From an uncultured bacterium (GTDB lineage Bacteria > Patescibacteriota > Minisyncoccia > Phycocordibacterales > UBA918), in contig CATMPJ010000006.1 in NCBI GenBank assembly GCA_950073265.1, positions 1 through 39,976 on the forward strand: a stretch of 39,976 bases of DNA, in the 5' to 3' direction. The position numbers and the translations under genes were made by a program. The notes under the pieces are model-generated. The model saw only the letters and a list, made by a program, of their open reading frames with translations. It was not told the origin of the DNA and did no database searches. This document shows positions 1-7,353 of the stretch, piece after piece. How positions within the stretch are numbered: the first letter of the stretch is position 1; every line of letters begins with the position of its first letter.

Positions 1-175
1 CCCCCGCCGCTTTACATTTTCCGAAACAGGAGTATTATGCTGAGTAAGTAGCCCCGGGAGGGGTTTTAAAATTGAGCAAAACAAGGAGACGCGAAACGTC
101 GACTATGGCTTTGCTTACACAGGCGCTTAATCAGATTCGACCTACCAAGGGAGAATATGATTGCAGCGAGCTGTG
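1..175 (+). ncRNA. Possible tmRNA-like (ssrA) fragment, tag-bearing part; 5' portion would lie outside the window
   Basis: The sequence ATGCTGAG...GGGAGGGGTTTTAAAATTGAGCAAAACAAGGAGACGCGAAACGTCGACTATGGCTTTGCTTACACAGGCGCTTAA resembles a tmRNA pre-tag/tag region; one frame reads NVDYGFAYTGA-stop. No 3' acceptor/T-arm follows before secE. Confidence 0.25.
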
Positions 176-206
176 AGGAAGTACGAATTATCACAAAATT
201 TTTAAC

Positions 207-395
207 ATGACCAAACTTACCAAATACATTAAAGCTACCTTACGGGAGCTCAAACAAGTACACTGGCCAACTCGACGCCAAGCAATGAATTACACTATTC
301 TTGTGATTCTCATTTCTGGAATTGTAGCAGCGTATGTGGGTGCTTTTGACTTCGTTTTCTCACAACTTATTAGCGCACTAATTTCAATTGTTTAA
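207..395 (+). CDS. secE: Preprotein translocase subunit SecE
   Basis: 62 aa, one TM helix, motif ELKQVHWPTRRQAMNYT typical of SecE; directly upstream of nusG. Confidence 0.93.
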   Translation: MTKLTKYIKATLRELKQVHWPTRRQAMNYTILVILISGIVAAYVGAFDFVFSQLISALISIV

Positions 396-397
396 TT

Positions 398-943
398 ATG
401 GCTAAGCAGCAAAGTACTGGGGAGCGGAATTGGTACGCGATTCACACCTACTCAGGATATGAAAATGCCGTACAACGCAACCTTCGCCAGCGTATAGATT
501 CGCTTGGCATGAATGACAAGATTTTTGATGTGGTAGTACCGACTGAAAAAAAGATTCGAGTGAAAGGAGGAAAGCGAATAACGGAAGAGGAACGTATTTA
601 CCCAGGATACGTCTTGGTTGAGATGGTGGTGGATGATGAGTCATGGTTCGTAGTTCGAAACACTCCACGGGTGACGGGTTTTGTCGGTAGTGGTACGCAA
701 CCAGTTCCACTTACCAAAGAGGAGTATGATTCGCTGATGAACCGCATGAGTTCTGACGAAGTAAAACACAAAGTAGATCTTTCAATTGGTGATTTTGTCA
801 CCATTGTTGATGGTCCATTTAAGGAACTTGAAGGAAAAGTCGGTGAAGTAGATGAGAAGAGCGGCAAGGTGAAGGTAATGGTGAATATGTTTGGACGGGA
901 GACGCCGGTTGAGCTGGACTTCCTCCAGGTCAAAAGGGTATAA
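398..943 (+). CDS. nusG: Transcription termination/antitermination protein NusG
   Basis: WYAIHTYSGYENAVQRNL N-terminus, KOW region VTIVDGPFKELEGKVGEVDEKSGKVKVMVNMFGRETPVELDF. Confidence 0.97.
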   Translation: MAKQQSTGERNWYAIHTYSGYENAVQRNLRQRIDSLGMNDKIFDVVVPTEKKIRVKGGKRITEEERIYPGYVLVEMVVDDESWFVVRNTPRVTGFVGSGTQPVPLTKEEYDSLMNRMSSDEVKHKVDLSIGDFVTIVDGPFKELEGKVGEVDEKSGKVKVMVNMFGRETPVELDFLQVKRV

Positions 944-1056
944 ATTGGCGAACTCCTTGTGTTTCGGAAAAATTTTTTGTCACGGTATGTCCATATACCG
1001 CTCACTCAAAATTTTTCCTGCACACGTCGGATTTCATCCAATTTTTAACCTTTTAG

Positions 1057-1085
1057 AAAAAGACTCGTATGGGTCTTTTTCTTTT
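1057..1085 (+). terminator. Intrinsic terminator after nusG
   Basis: AAAAAGACtcgtatgGGTCTTTTTCTTTT. Confidence 0.7.
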
Positions 1086-1102
1086 GCGCGCTTTGTTATC
1101 TT

Positions 1103-1219
1103 GACTATGCATACATAATTACGTACTATAGCGCTGCTTCTACCGAACAGACGTGGCTATGGACACGGCAGTTCTGACCGGGGTTATCGGTCATTAAAAT
1201 CAACTAACCAAACAACACA
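1103..1219 (+). promoter_or_regulatory. Promoter and structured leader of rplK
   Basis: TTGACT-17 nt-TACTAT, then an ~85 nt leader with GACCGgggttatCGGTC hairpin before rplK ATG. Confidence 0.5.
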
Positions 1220-1645
1220 ATGGCAAAGAAAGTAGTTAAACAAGTTAAAGTACAGGCAGTGGGTGGAAAAGCAACGCCAGCCCCACCACTTGGTCCAGTA
1301 TTGGGTCAGGCGGGTGTCGCTATCGGTGAATTCGTAAACCAATTCAACGAACAAACTCGCGACCGAATGGGTCAAATCGTGCCAACCATCATCACGGTGT
1401 ACGACGACCGAAGTTTTACTTTTGTTACAAAAGTATCTCCAATGTCACGCCTCATCCTCAAAAAGATTGGCAAAGACAAAGGGTCTGGAAAGAACCGAGT
1501 GTCTAAAGGAGGTGAAATCACTCGGGCTCAGCTACGAGAAGTAGCCGAAGAAAAGATGCCAGACCTCAACACCAAAGATATTGAGGCAGCAATGAAAATT
1601 GCCGAAGGATCTTGCTACTCAATGGGAGTGAAAGTAATCGATTAA
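1220..1645 (+). CDS. rplK: 50S ribosomal protein L11
   Basis: KQVKVQAVGGKATPAPPLGPVLGQAGVAIGEFVNQFNEQT... Confidence 0.97.
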   Translation: MAKKVVKQVKVQAVGGKATPAPPLGPVLGQAGVAIGEFVNQFNEQTRDRMGQIVPTIITVYDDRSFTFVTKVSPMSRLILKKIGKDKGSGKNRVSKGGEITRAQLREVAEEKMPDLNTKDIEAAMKIAEGSCYSMGVKVID

Positions 1646-1660
1646 TCAGCACCTCGTAAC

Positions 1661-1687
1661 AAAAAAGCGCCGTATCGGCGCTTTTTT
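1661..1687 (+). terminator. Intrinsic terminator after rplK
   Basis: AAAAAAGCGCCgtatCGGCGCTTTTTT. Confidence 0.85.
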
Positions 1688-1755
1688 GTAAGAAAAACCC
1701 ATTTCGTACGTATTATAAGGTGGAATCAGAACCATTTACTTGAAAAGGGGCAGAC

Positions 1756-2211
1756 ATGTCACATCCAACTATTGTTAATGCCATCGCCGCACTAACGGCA
1801 ATAAGTGTCTCTTGGCCGGTTGTGGCCTCGAAACTTAAAAATTTCGGCCGCGGCGAGAAATACAATCGTATCTTGCTGGTCGTTTATCACGACCCGAAGA
1901 CGAAAGAAGATTTCGCCTTGCTTCACCAAGACCCAGAGAAATTTTTCATGCGGTCTGGCGAAAGGGCTGATGCCGTTGCTGGTCGTTTATTGCAGGAACA
2001 TCTGCCAACGTTATGTTCGGCAGATGTCCACTACGACTATCATCATTATCGTCACAAGTTCGTACACGAAAGTGTCGAATATCGGGTGGTGGTGTTTGAT
2101 ACGACATTTGGTGTCACACCAGGAAAAGGAGATTGCGTTTTGCTCAAGAACGGCTTCCTCTTTGTTCCAGTCGAGGCACATCCGCTTTACGACTGTTTCA
2201 AGGAGTCATGA
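1756..2211 (+). CDS. Hypothetical protein, possibly Nudix-fold-like without an intact Nudix box
   Basis: 151 aa ORF with GGGG-type SD upstream and its own terminator; LLVVYHDPKTKEDFALLHQDP strand pattern. Confidence 0.6.
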   Translation: MSHPTIVNAIAALTAISVSWPVVASKLKNFGRGEKYNRILLVVYHDPKTKEDFALLHQDPEKFFMRSGERADAVAGRLLQEHLPTLCSADVHYDYHHYRHKFVHESVEYRVVVFDTTFGVTPGKGDCVLLKNGFLFVPVEAHPLYDCFKES

Positions 2212-2217
2212 TAAAGG

Positions 2218-2244
2218 GCCGGTGCGATTTTCGTACCGGCTTTT
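2218..2244 (+). terminator. Intrinsic terminator
   Basis: GCCGGTgCGattttCGtACCGGCTTTT. Confidence 0.75.
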
Positions 2245-2306
2245 ATGATTGTGGTTCACAAATTTGTTTGGTATAAGAATAGATGGACGTAGTAATGGAG
2301 GTATAC

Positions 2307-2873
2307 ATGCGCATCAAAGATGAAGTTTTGGATGGCAAGTTGTTTGTTGCACCGCTTCATCGAAAGCGGATCAGCGCAATTATGTTCTTCCGAGATTCGG
2401 CTGGAGAAGTTTCTCTCCTTTTGCATGAAGCGAAAGAAGGTAAGCCTGAAAGAGCCTGGAAAGAAGGTGAAACCAGACCGTTGCCTAAGACACCACAGTC
2501 ATGGATTGCACCAACGGCCAAAATGTACAGGACCGAAGACGCCTTCGAGACGATTACCGATTTGGCTCGGAAGAAATATGGGTTATCCCATCATGATCTT
2601 GAGCAGATTAAAATCCTGTTCCCGAGACCGCTTATTTATATGGAAAGGAGTCACTACTGGCTCTTGATTAGGGTTCGCAACAACAACTTGCCATCCAAGA
2701 ATCATGAATCAGTGAATGCGGTGGAATGGTTTTCTGAGTCGTCTATTCAAACAGCCTTGACTGCAATGTCTGAAGCGTGGCGCACTCAGCTTCAGGAAGT
2801 TCTTAAGGAGTGTGCGAATTTCGATGAAGCTTTTTCGCCGCTACATCAAGCCATTCGAGCATCAATCAAATAA
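2307..2873 (+). CDS. Hypothetical protein, degenerate Nudix-like
   Basis: ORF listed from 2283; ATG at 2307 is preceded by GGAGG. ISAIMFFRDSAGEVSLLLHE ... AFETITDLARKKYGL ... VNAVEWFSESSI resembles Nudix layout. Confidence 0.6.
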   Translation: MRIKDEVLDGKLFVAPLHRKRISAIMFFRDSAGEVSLLLHEAKEGKPERAWKEGETRPLPKTPQSWIAPTAKMYRTEDAFETITDLARKKYGLSHHDLEQIKILFPRPLIYMERSHYWLLIRVRNNNLPSKNHESVNAVEWFSESSIQTALTAMSEAWRTQLQEVLKECANFDEAFSPLHQAIRASIK

Positions 2874-2883
2874 AGCTCGGAGG

Positions 2884-2911
2884 AATGGGGCACCTTACGC
2901 CCCATTTTTCT
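2884..2911 (+). terminator. Intrinsic terminator
   Basis: ATGGGGCaccttacGCCCCATTTTTCTTTTT. Confidence 0.8.
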
Positions 2912-2939
2912 TTTTATGTAAAAACAGTATAGTGTCCTC

Positions 2940-3662
2940 ATGCAATTAATTCCTATCCATACTCGAGTATTGCAGCCACCGAAAGACGATTTGTTTGCAG
3001 TAATTGAAGACAGCGTGCCGACTCTGTGTGAAGGTGATATTCTCGTCATCTCTTCAAAAATAGTTGCTATTGGAGAAGGTAACTGTGTCCCGATTGGAAT
3101 AGTTGAAAAAACTACCTTGGTAAAGCAAGAGGCAGACATACTCATACCGCGTGATTATTGGTCGAGTCCACTTACGGTAAAGTGCAATGCCTTTATTGGC
3201 ACGGCGGGCATCGATGAAAGTAATGCCGATGGACATTATGTGCTTTTACCTAAAGACCCATTTCTAAGTGCTAAGAAAATCTATGATTTCGTAAAGCAAA
3301 AACACCTGTTAACTAACGTGGGGGTAATTATTAGCGACAGTCATTCTTCGCCGCTACGGCGTGGCGCGACAGGGATTTCTATCGGTTACTGGGGCTTTGC
3401 ACCAACTATCAATCATGTCGGAGAAAAAGACTTATTCGGACGAGAACTTAAAATAGAAGTCAGCAATGTCGTTGATGGAATTGCCGCCGCAGCAAATCTT
3501 GTCATGGGCGAGACGGATGAATGTCAGCCGATTGTGATTGTCCGAGATATCCCCGCAGTTACTTTTACCGATGAAGATAAAAGAACTGACCATCTTGTAG
3601 CGCCTGCAGACGACACGTTTAGAGTTTTGTACGAAAGATTTTTAGAGTCAGAAAGTACATAA
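2940..3662 (+). CDS. CofE-family (COG1478-like) gamma-glutamyl ligase
   Basis: SDSHSSPLRRGATGISIGYWGFAPTINHVGEKDLFGRELKIEVSNVVDGIAAAANLVMGE matches CofE signature layout. Confidence 0.85.
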   Translation: MQLIPIHTRVLQPPKDDLFAVIEDSVPTLCEGDILVISSKIVAIGEGNCVPIGIVEKTTLVKQEADILIPRDYWSSPLTVKCNAFIGTAGIDESNADGHYVLLPKDPFLSAKKIYDFVKQKHLLTNVGVIISDSHSSPLRRGATGISIGYWGFAPTINHVGEKDLFGRELKIEVSNVVDGIAAAANLVMGETDECQPIVIVRDIPAVTFTDEDKRTDHLVAPADDTFRVLYERFLESEST

Positions 3663-3668
3663 AACGGC

Positions 3669-3685
3669 CGCCAGCTTTGCTGGCG
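3669..3685. terminator. Hairpin between convergent cofE-like gene and folA
   Basis: CGCCAGCtttGCTGGCG. Confidence 0.5.
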
Positions 3686-3697
3686 ACCAAAGACCCA

Positions 3698-4204
3698 TTA
3701 TTTTCTGACGTAATCAATCCACTGATAGCGAAGTCCTTCGTGTTCACGCGGTTCATGTGTTTCGTGAATTGCGAAATCATCCTCAAAAGCAGGGAAGAAC
3801 GTATCAGCTTCTTTAGTGTCATCAATCCACGTGACGTAGAGTCGACTGACTAGTGGCAGACTTTGCTTATAGAGTTGAGCACCGCCACCAATATGTATCT
3901 CAGACGGATTTTCTTTTTGAGCAACAACAATTGCTGTCTCTAGAGAATGGGCGACTATGGCACCATCATGCTGGTAGGTAATGTCTCTAGTTACTACGAT
4001 ATTAGTCCGACCAGGTAAAGGCTTCCCGAGAATGTTCAAAATAGACTCAAAGGTCATGCGACCCATGATAATGGGATGTCCGGTGGTCAAGCTCTTAAAT
4101 CGCTTTAGGTCATCAGGAATGTGCCAGAGCAGGCCATTGTTGTGCCCAATCGCTCGATTGTTTCGAGACATTGCTGCCACGATTACGATATTTGGTTTTT
4201 TCAT
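3698..4204 (-). CDS. folA: Dihydrofolate reductase
   Basis: IVIVAAMSRNNRAIGHNNGLLWHIPDDLKRFKSLTTGHPIIMGRMTFESI; start revised to 4204, with GAGGAAG upstream. Confidence 0.95.
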   Translation of the reverse strand: MKKPNIVIVAAMSRNNRAIGHNNGLLWHIPDDLKRFKSLTTGHPIIMGRMTFESILNILGKPLPGRTNIVVTRDITYQHDGAIVAHSLETAIVVAQKENPSEIHIGGGAQLYKQSLPLVSRLYVTWIDDTKEADTFFPAFEDDFAIHETHEPREHEGLRYQWIDYVRK

Positions 4205-4314
4205 AAAGAACTTCCTCAAATAATGAAGCATGAGAGTATTATGCCATATCTGGCCAGACAGGTGATGTTTTGGCAACGCTTACAGTCTAGGTAAAGCAGG
4301 GTACAATAGAATGC

Positions 4315-4860
4315 ATGTTTTTATCTGACAACGATATAAAAGCCGCTGTTAAATCAGGCGCAATTATTATTGAACCATTTAGTGAAGAAAAGCTTAGTGT
4401 GGCCAGTTATGACGTCACTCTTGGAAATGAGTTTGAAATTGTAGATCGACATCAAATCGAGGCTTCTGATCCAGCCAATGGGGTATTTCCTAAAACCCGT
4501 AAGATTACTATTGCTGACGGTGAAGAATTTGTGCTTCATCCAGGCGAAAACGTATTGGGAAAGCAAAAAGAGTTTATCGGTACTGATCTTGAACATCTTA
4601 TCTTGCTGTCTGGGAAAAGTAGTTTGGCGCGAATTGGTCTGGTGGTGCACAATACCGCGATGTTGTTTAATCCTGGCCACAAGTTTTATCCAACTTTTGA
4701 GCTTGTTAACAGCAGTAACATTCCAATCATACTGCGTCCAGGTATGGAAATTGCGCAGCTTATCTTTGCCAAACTTCTTTCGCCTGCAGGAAAGAGTTAT
4801 GAGGACGCAGGTCGTTACGATAGTGAAAACTCCAATCATTTTTCAGAGCCAAAGAAATGA
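4315..4860 (+). CDS. dcd: dCTP deaminase (possibly the bifunctional type)
   Basis: SVASYDVTLGNEF ... LSGKSSLARIGLVVHNTAMLFNPGHKFYPTFELVNSSNIPIILRPGMEIAQLIF. Confidence 0.92.
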   Translation: MFLSDNDIKAAVKSGAIIIEPFSEEKLSVASYDVTLGNEFEIVDRHQIEASDPANGVFPKTRKITIADGEEFVLHPGENVLGKQKEFIGTDLEHLILLSGKSSLARIGLVVHNTAMLFNPGHKFYPTFELVNSSNIPIILRPGMEIAQLIFAKLLSPAGKSYEDAGRYDSENSNHFSEPKK

Positions 4861-4898
4861 CATAAAACAGTCCATACGGACTGTTTTATGTCATTTCT
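4853..4898. terminator. Bidirectional terminator, 21-bp perfect inverted repeat
   Basis: AGAAATGACATAAAACAGTCC-atac-GGACTGTTTTATGTCATTTCT between convergent dcd and thyA. Confidence 0.85.
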
Positions 4899-5715
4899 AC
4901 ACTGCCATTTTGGCTTTGATTGTATCTTGAGGTTGGTAGTCTTCTAGTCGAAAGTCTTCCGGTTTAAAATCAAATACATTTTTCACTTCAGGATTTAGCC
5001 ACAGTCTCGGTAGTTTGTCTGGGGTTCGGCTGAGCTGAGTCTCAACTGCTTCAAAGTGGTCATGATATATGTGAGCATCCCCAAGTGTGAGAACGCATTC
5101 GTGGGCAGTAAGTCCGGTCTCGCGAGCTACCATTGCGAGCAAGAGAGCGTATGACGCTATGTTGAATGGGACTCCAAGGAACATATCACAACTTCGCTGG
5201 TACATGTGGAGTGAAATTTTTCCATCAGCTACAAAAAACTGAAACATCATGTGACACGGCGGTAATGCCATCTCTTCCAGTTCGCCTGGATTCCAGGCTG
5301 ACACGATTAAGCGACGATCATTAGGGTCTGTTTTGATACGCTCAATGATGTCACTTAGCTGATCGACCTCTGTGCCATCCGGTCGACGCCAGTGTCGCCA
5401 TTGCACGCCGTACACTCGACCTAGATCACCTGGAAATGCTGCTTTGGGTTTCCAATAATCGGCCTCTGCATTGGCGTCCCATATGTGACAACCCATCTCG
5501 TTCAGTTCGTTGTTATCAGAAGAGCCTTTGATAAACCAGAGAAGTTCTGCAACTACTTGCTTAAAAGCTAAGCGCTTCGTGGTGGTGGCGGGAAATCCAT
5601 CTTCGAGATTGAATCGCAACTGCTTAGCAAAGAGCTTTCTGGTCTTTCCGTTGCGGCCTTCGACATCGACACCGTTCTTGTAAATGTCTTCTAATACATC
5701 AAGATATTGCTTCAT
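4897..5715 (-). CDS. thyA: Thymidylate synthase (ThyA type)
   Basis: MKQYLDVLEDIYKNG...GDLGRVYGVQWRHW...LPPCHMMFQFFV...QRSCDMFLGVPFNIASYALL. Confidence 0.97.
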   Translation of the reverse strand: MKQYLDVLEDIYKNGVDVEGRNGKTRKLFAKQLRFNLEDGFPATTTKRLAFKQVVAELLWFIKGSSDNNELNEMGCHIWDANAEADYWKPKAAFPGDLGRVYGVQWRHWRRPDGTEVDQLSDIIERIKTDPNDRRLIVSAWNPGELEEMALPPCHMMFQFFVADGKISLHMYQRSCDMFLGVPFNIASYALLLAMVARETGLTAHECVLTLGDAHIYHDHFEAVETQLSRTPDKLPRLWLNPEVKNVFDFKPEDFRLEDYQPQDTIKAKMAV

Positions 5716-5838
5716 GGTGGGGTATTAACTACTATATAGCGCATAATAGCATTTGTAGTACTCAATTGACTTCTTGACGCTTTTCACGCTCCGTCGTTTG
5801 ACGCAGCACAGTAAAGTCGATGGTGGTATGATGTCACT

Positions 5839-6513
5839 ATGTCAGGAAAAATTATTGTTATTGATGGTGGCGATGGCGCTGGAAAAGCCACGCAAGTACA
5901 GCTTTTGGCTAAGCGACTAGAGCGCGAAGGAGTGATAGTAGAGACGTTAGATTTCCCTAATTATGACCAAAACACGTTCGGGAAATTGATTCGTGAATGC
6001 TTGGATGGCAAGCGTGGCGACTTTATGGCAGTTGACCCACGAATTGCCTCCACGCTGTATGCTGCAGATAGGTTTGAGTCAAAGCCAAAAATTGAGCGCT
6101 GGCTCGCAGAAGGTAAAACAGTAATCTTAGACCGATATGTAAGTGCCAACATGATGCATCAAGGTGCAAAGATTGCTGACCAAGAATCCCTCGAAGCGTT
6201 CCTGGGTTGGCTAGATCACATGGAGCATGAAGTTTTTGGACTGCCGAGGCCAGACATGATTATTTATCTTGCTGTGCCACATGAAGTGCGCAGTCGGTTG
6301 AAGACTCAGGCAGTAACCGAACAAAAACACAAAGTTGGTAAAGATTTGGCAGAAATTAATACCGAGCATCAGGAAAATACAGAAGCGAGAGCGCGCAAAA
6401 TTATCAAACTACGTAATAACTGGCATCAAGTCACCTGTACCGAAGGAGATGAAATGCGCAGTCGTGAATCGATTCACGAAGAGATCTATAAATTAGTAGC
6501 AGGTAAGGAATAG
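5839..6513 (+). CDS. tmk: Thymidylate kinase (COG0125-like)
   Basis: IDGGDGAGKATQVQLLAKRL P-loop, LDRYVSANMMHQGAKI DRY motif. Confidence 0.85.
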   Translation: MSGKIIVIDGGDGAGKATQVQLLAKRLEREGVIVETLDFPNYDQNTFGKLIRECLDGKRGDFMAVDPRIASTLYAADRFESKPKIERWLAEGKTVILDRYVSANMMHQGAKIADQESLEAFLGWLDHMEHEVFGLPRPDMIIYLAVPHEVRSRLKTQAVTEQKHKVGKDLAEINTEHQENTEARARKIIKLRNNWHQVTCTEGDEMRSRESIHEEIYKLVAGKE

Positions 6514-6520
6514 GCGCAGT

Positions 6521-6943
6521 ATGGAAATGCAAATAAAAAAATTAACTGAAACTGCAGCAATACCATCTTTTGCTCACGACACTGACGCAGGTATGGATTT
6601 ATATACTGATGAAAGAATCATCATTATGCCTGGTGCGCGAGAGGTCGTTCGCACCGGAATCGCTATGGCGATTCCGGAAGGATATGTCGGTCTCATCTGG
6701 GACAAAAGTGGCGTCGCCGCCAAGCGAGGCTTGAAAACATTTGCTGGTGTCATTGATGCTGGATATCGCGGGGAAGTGATGGTGTGTCTCTATAATGCGG
6801 GTGCCGAAGAACAGCGTTTTGAACAAGGTGATAAAATCGCCCAAATGCTCATTCAAAAAGTCGAACAACCGACACTGCAAGTAGTCGATGACCTAGACGA
6901 AACTTTGCGTGGGGAAGGCGGATTTGGCAGTACAGGTAAATAA
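6521..6943 (+). CDS. dut: dUTP diphosphatase
   Basis: AGMDLYTDE, DKSGVAAKRGLKTFAGVIDAGYRGE, GDKIAQMLI, C-terminal GEGGFGSTGK arm. Confidence 0.96.
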   Translation: MEMQIKKLTETAAIPSFAHDTDAGMDLYTDERIIIMPGAREVVRTGIAMAIPEGYVGLIWDKSGVAAKRGLKTFAGVIDAGYRGEVMVCLYNAGAEEQRFEQGDKIAQMLIQKVEQPTLQVVDDLDETLRGEGGFGSTGK

Positions 6944-6956
6944 TCATTTTACATTC

Positions 6957-7352
6957 ATGAGTTTTTTTGAAAGGATTGTAAACTGGAACGAAGAAAGAGG
7001 ATTGATTGAGCCAGGCTATGATTATTTAAAAGAAACCTCTTTTATTATTGAAGAACTTTTGGAGAGTACAGGAAAGTACGATTCTTGGATTGCAAGAGAC
7101 AAGGCGCTGGCCTATGCAAAGGAAATTATTGAAAATTCTGAGCCCAGTGACGAGAATGTGCTTGATGCTTGGTCTGACATAATTATTTTTGCAATAGGCG
7201 CAATTGCTAAAAAGGGTTACAACCCAGAAAAGGTGCTTGAGGAGGTATATAAAGAAATAGATTCCCGTACCGGTAAGCGTATTAATGGCAAATTTGTAAG
7301 AGATAAGGACGCCCTTATTTATCAGGCGAACTTTGATTCATGTAAAAGGTGA
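6957..7352 (+). CDS. MazG-like/all-alpha NTP pyrophosphohydrolase
   Basis: EELLES...DAWSDIIIFAIGAIAKKGYNPEKVLEEVYKEIDSRTGK; internal ATG at 6957 is the likely start. Confidence 0.6.
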   Translation: MSFFERIVNWNEERGLIEPGYDYLKETSFIIEELLESTGKYDSWIARDKALAYAKEIIENSEPSDENVLDAWSDIIIFAIGAIAKKGYNPEKVLEEVYKEIDSRTGKRINGKFVRDKDALIYQANFDSCKR

Positions 7353-7353
7353 T

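Noticed and set aside
402-1005. Minus-strand ORFs opposite nusG (402-710, 598-1005)
   Set aside because: Antisense to a clear conserved gene; low-complexity translations, no SD, no recognisable domain.
1805-2248. Overlapping plus-strand ORF in another frame
   Set aside because: Overlaps the better-supported 1756-2211 ORF, which has an SD and terminator spacing.
4354-4839. Minus-strand 161-aa ORF opposite dcd
   Set aside because: Antisense to conserved dCTP deaminase; no family resemblance.
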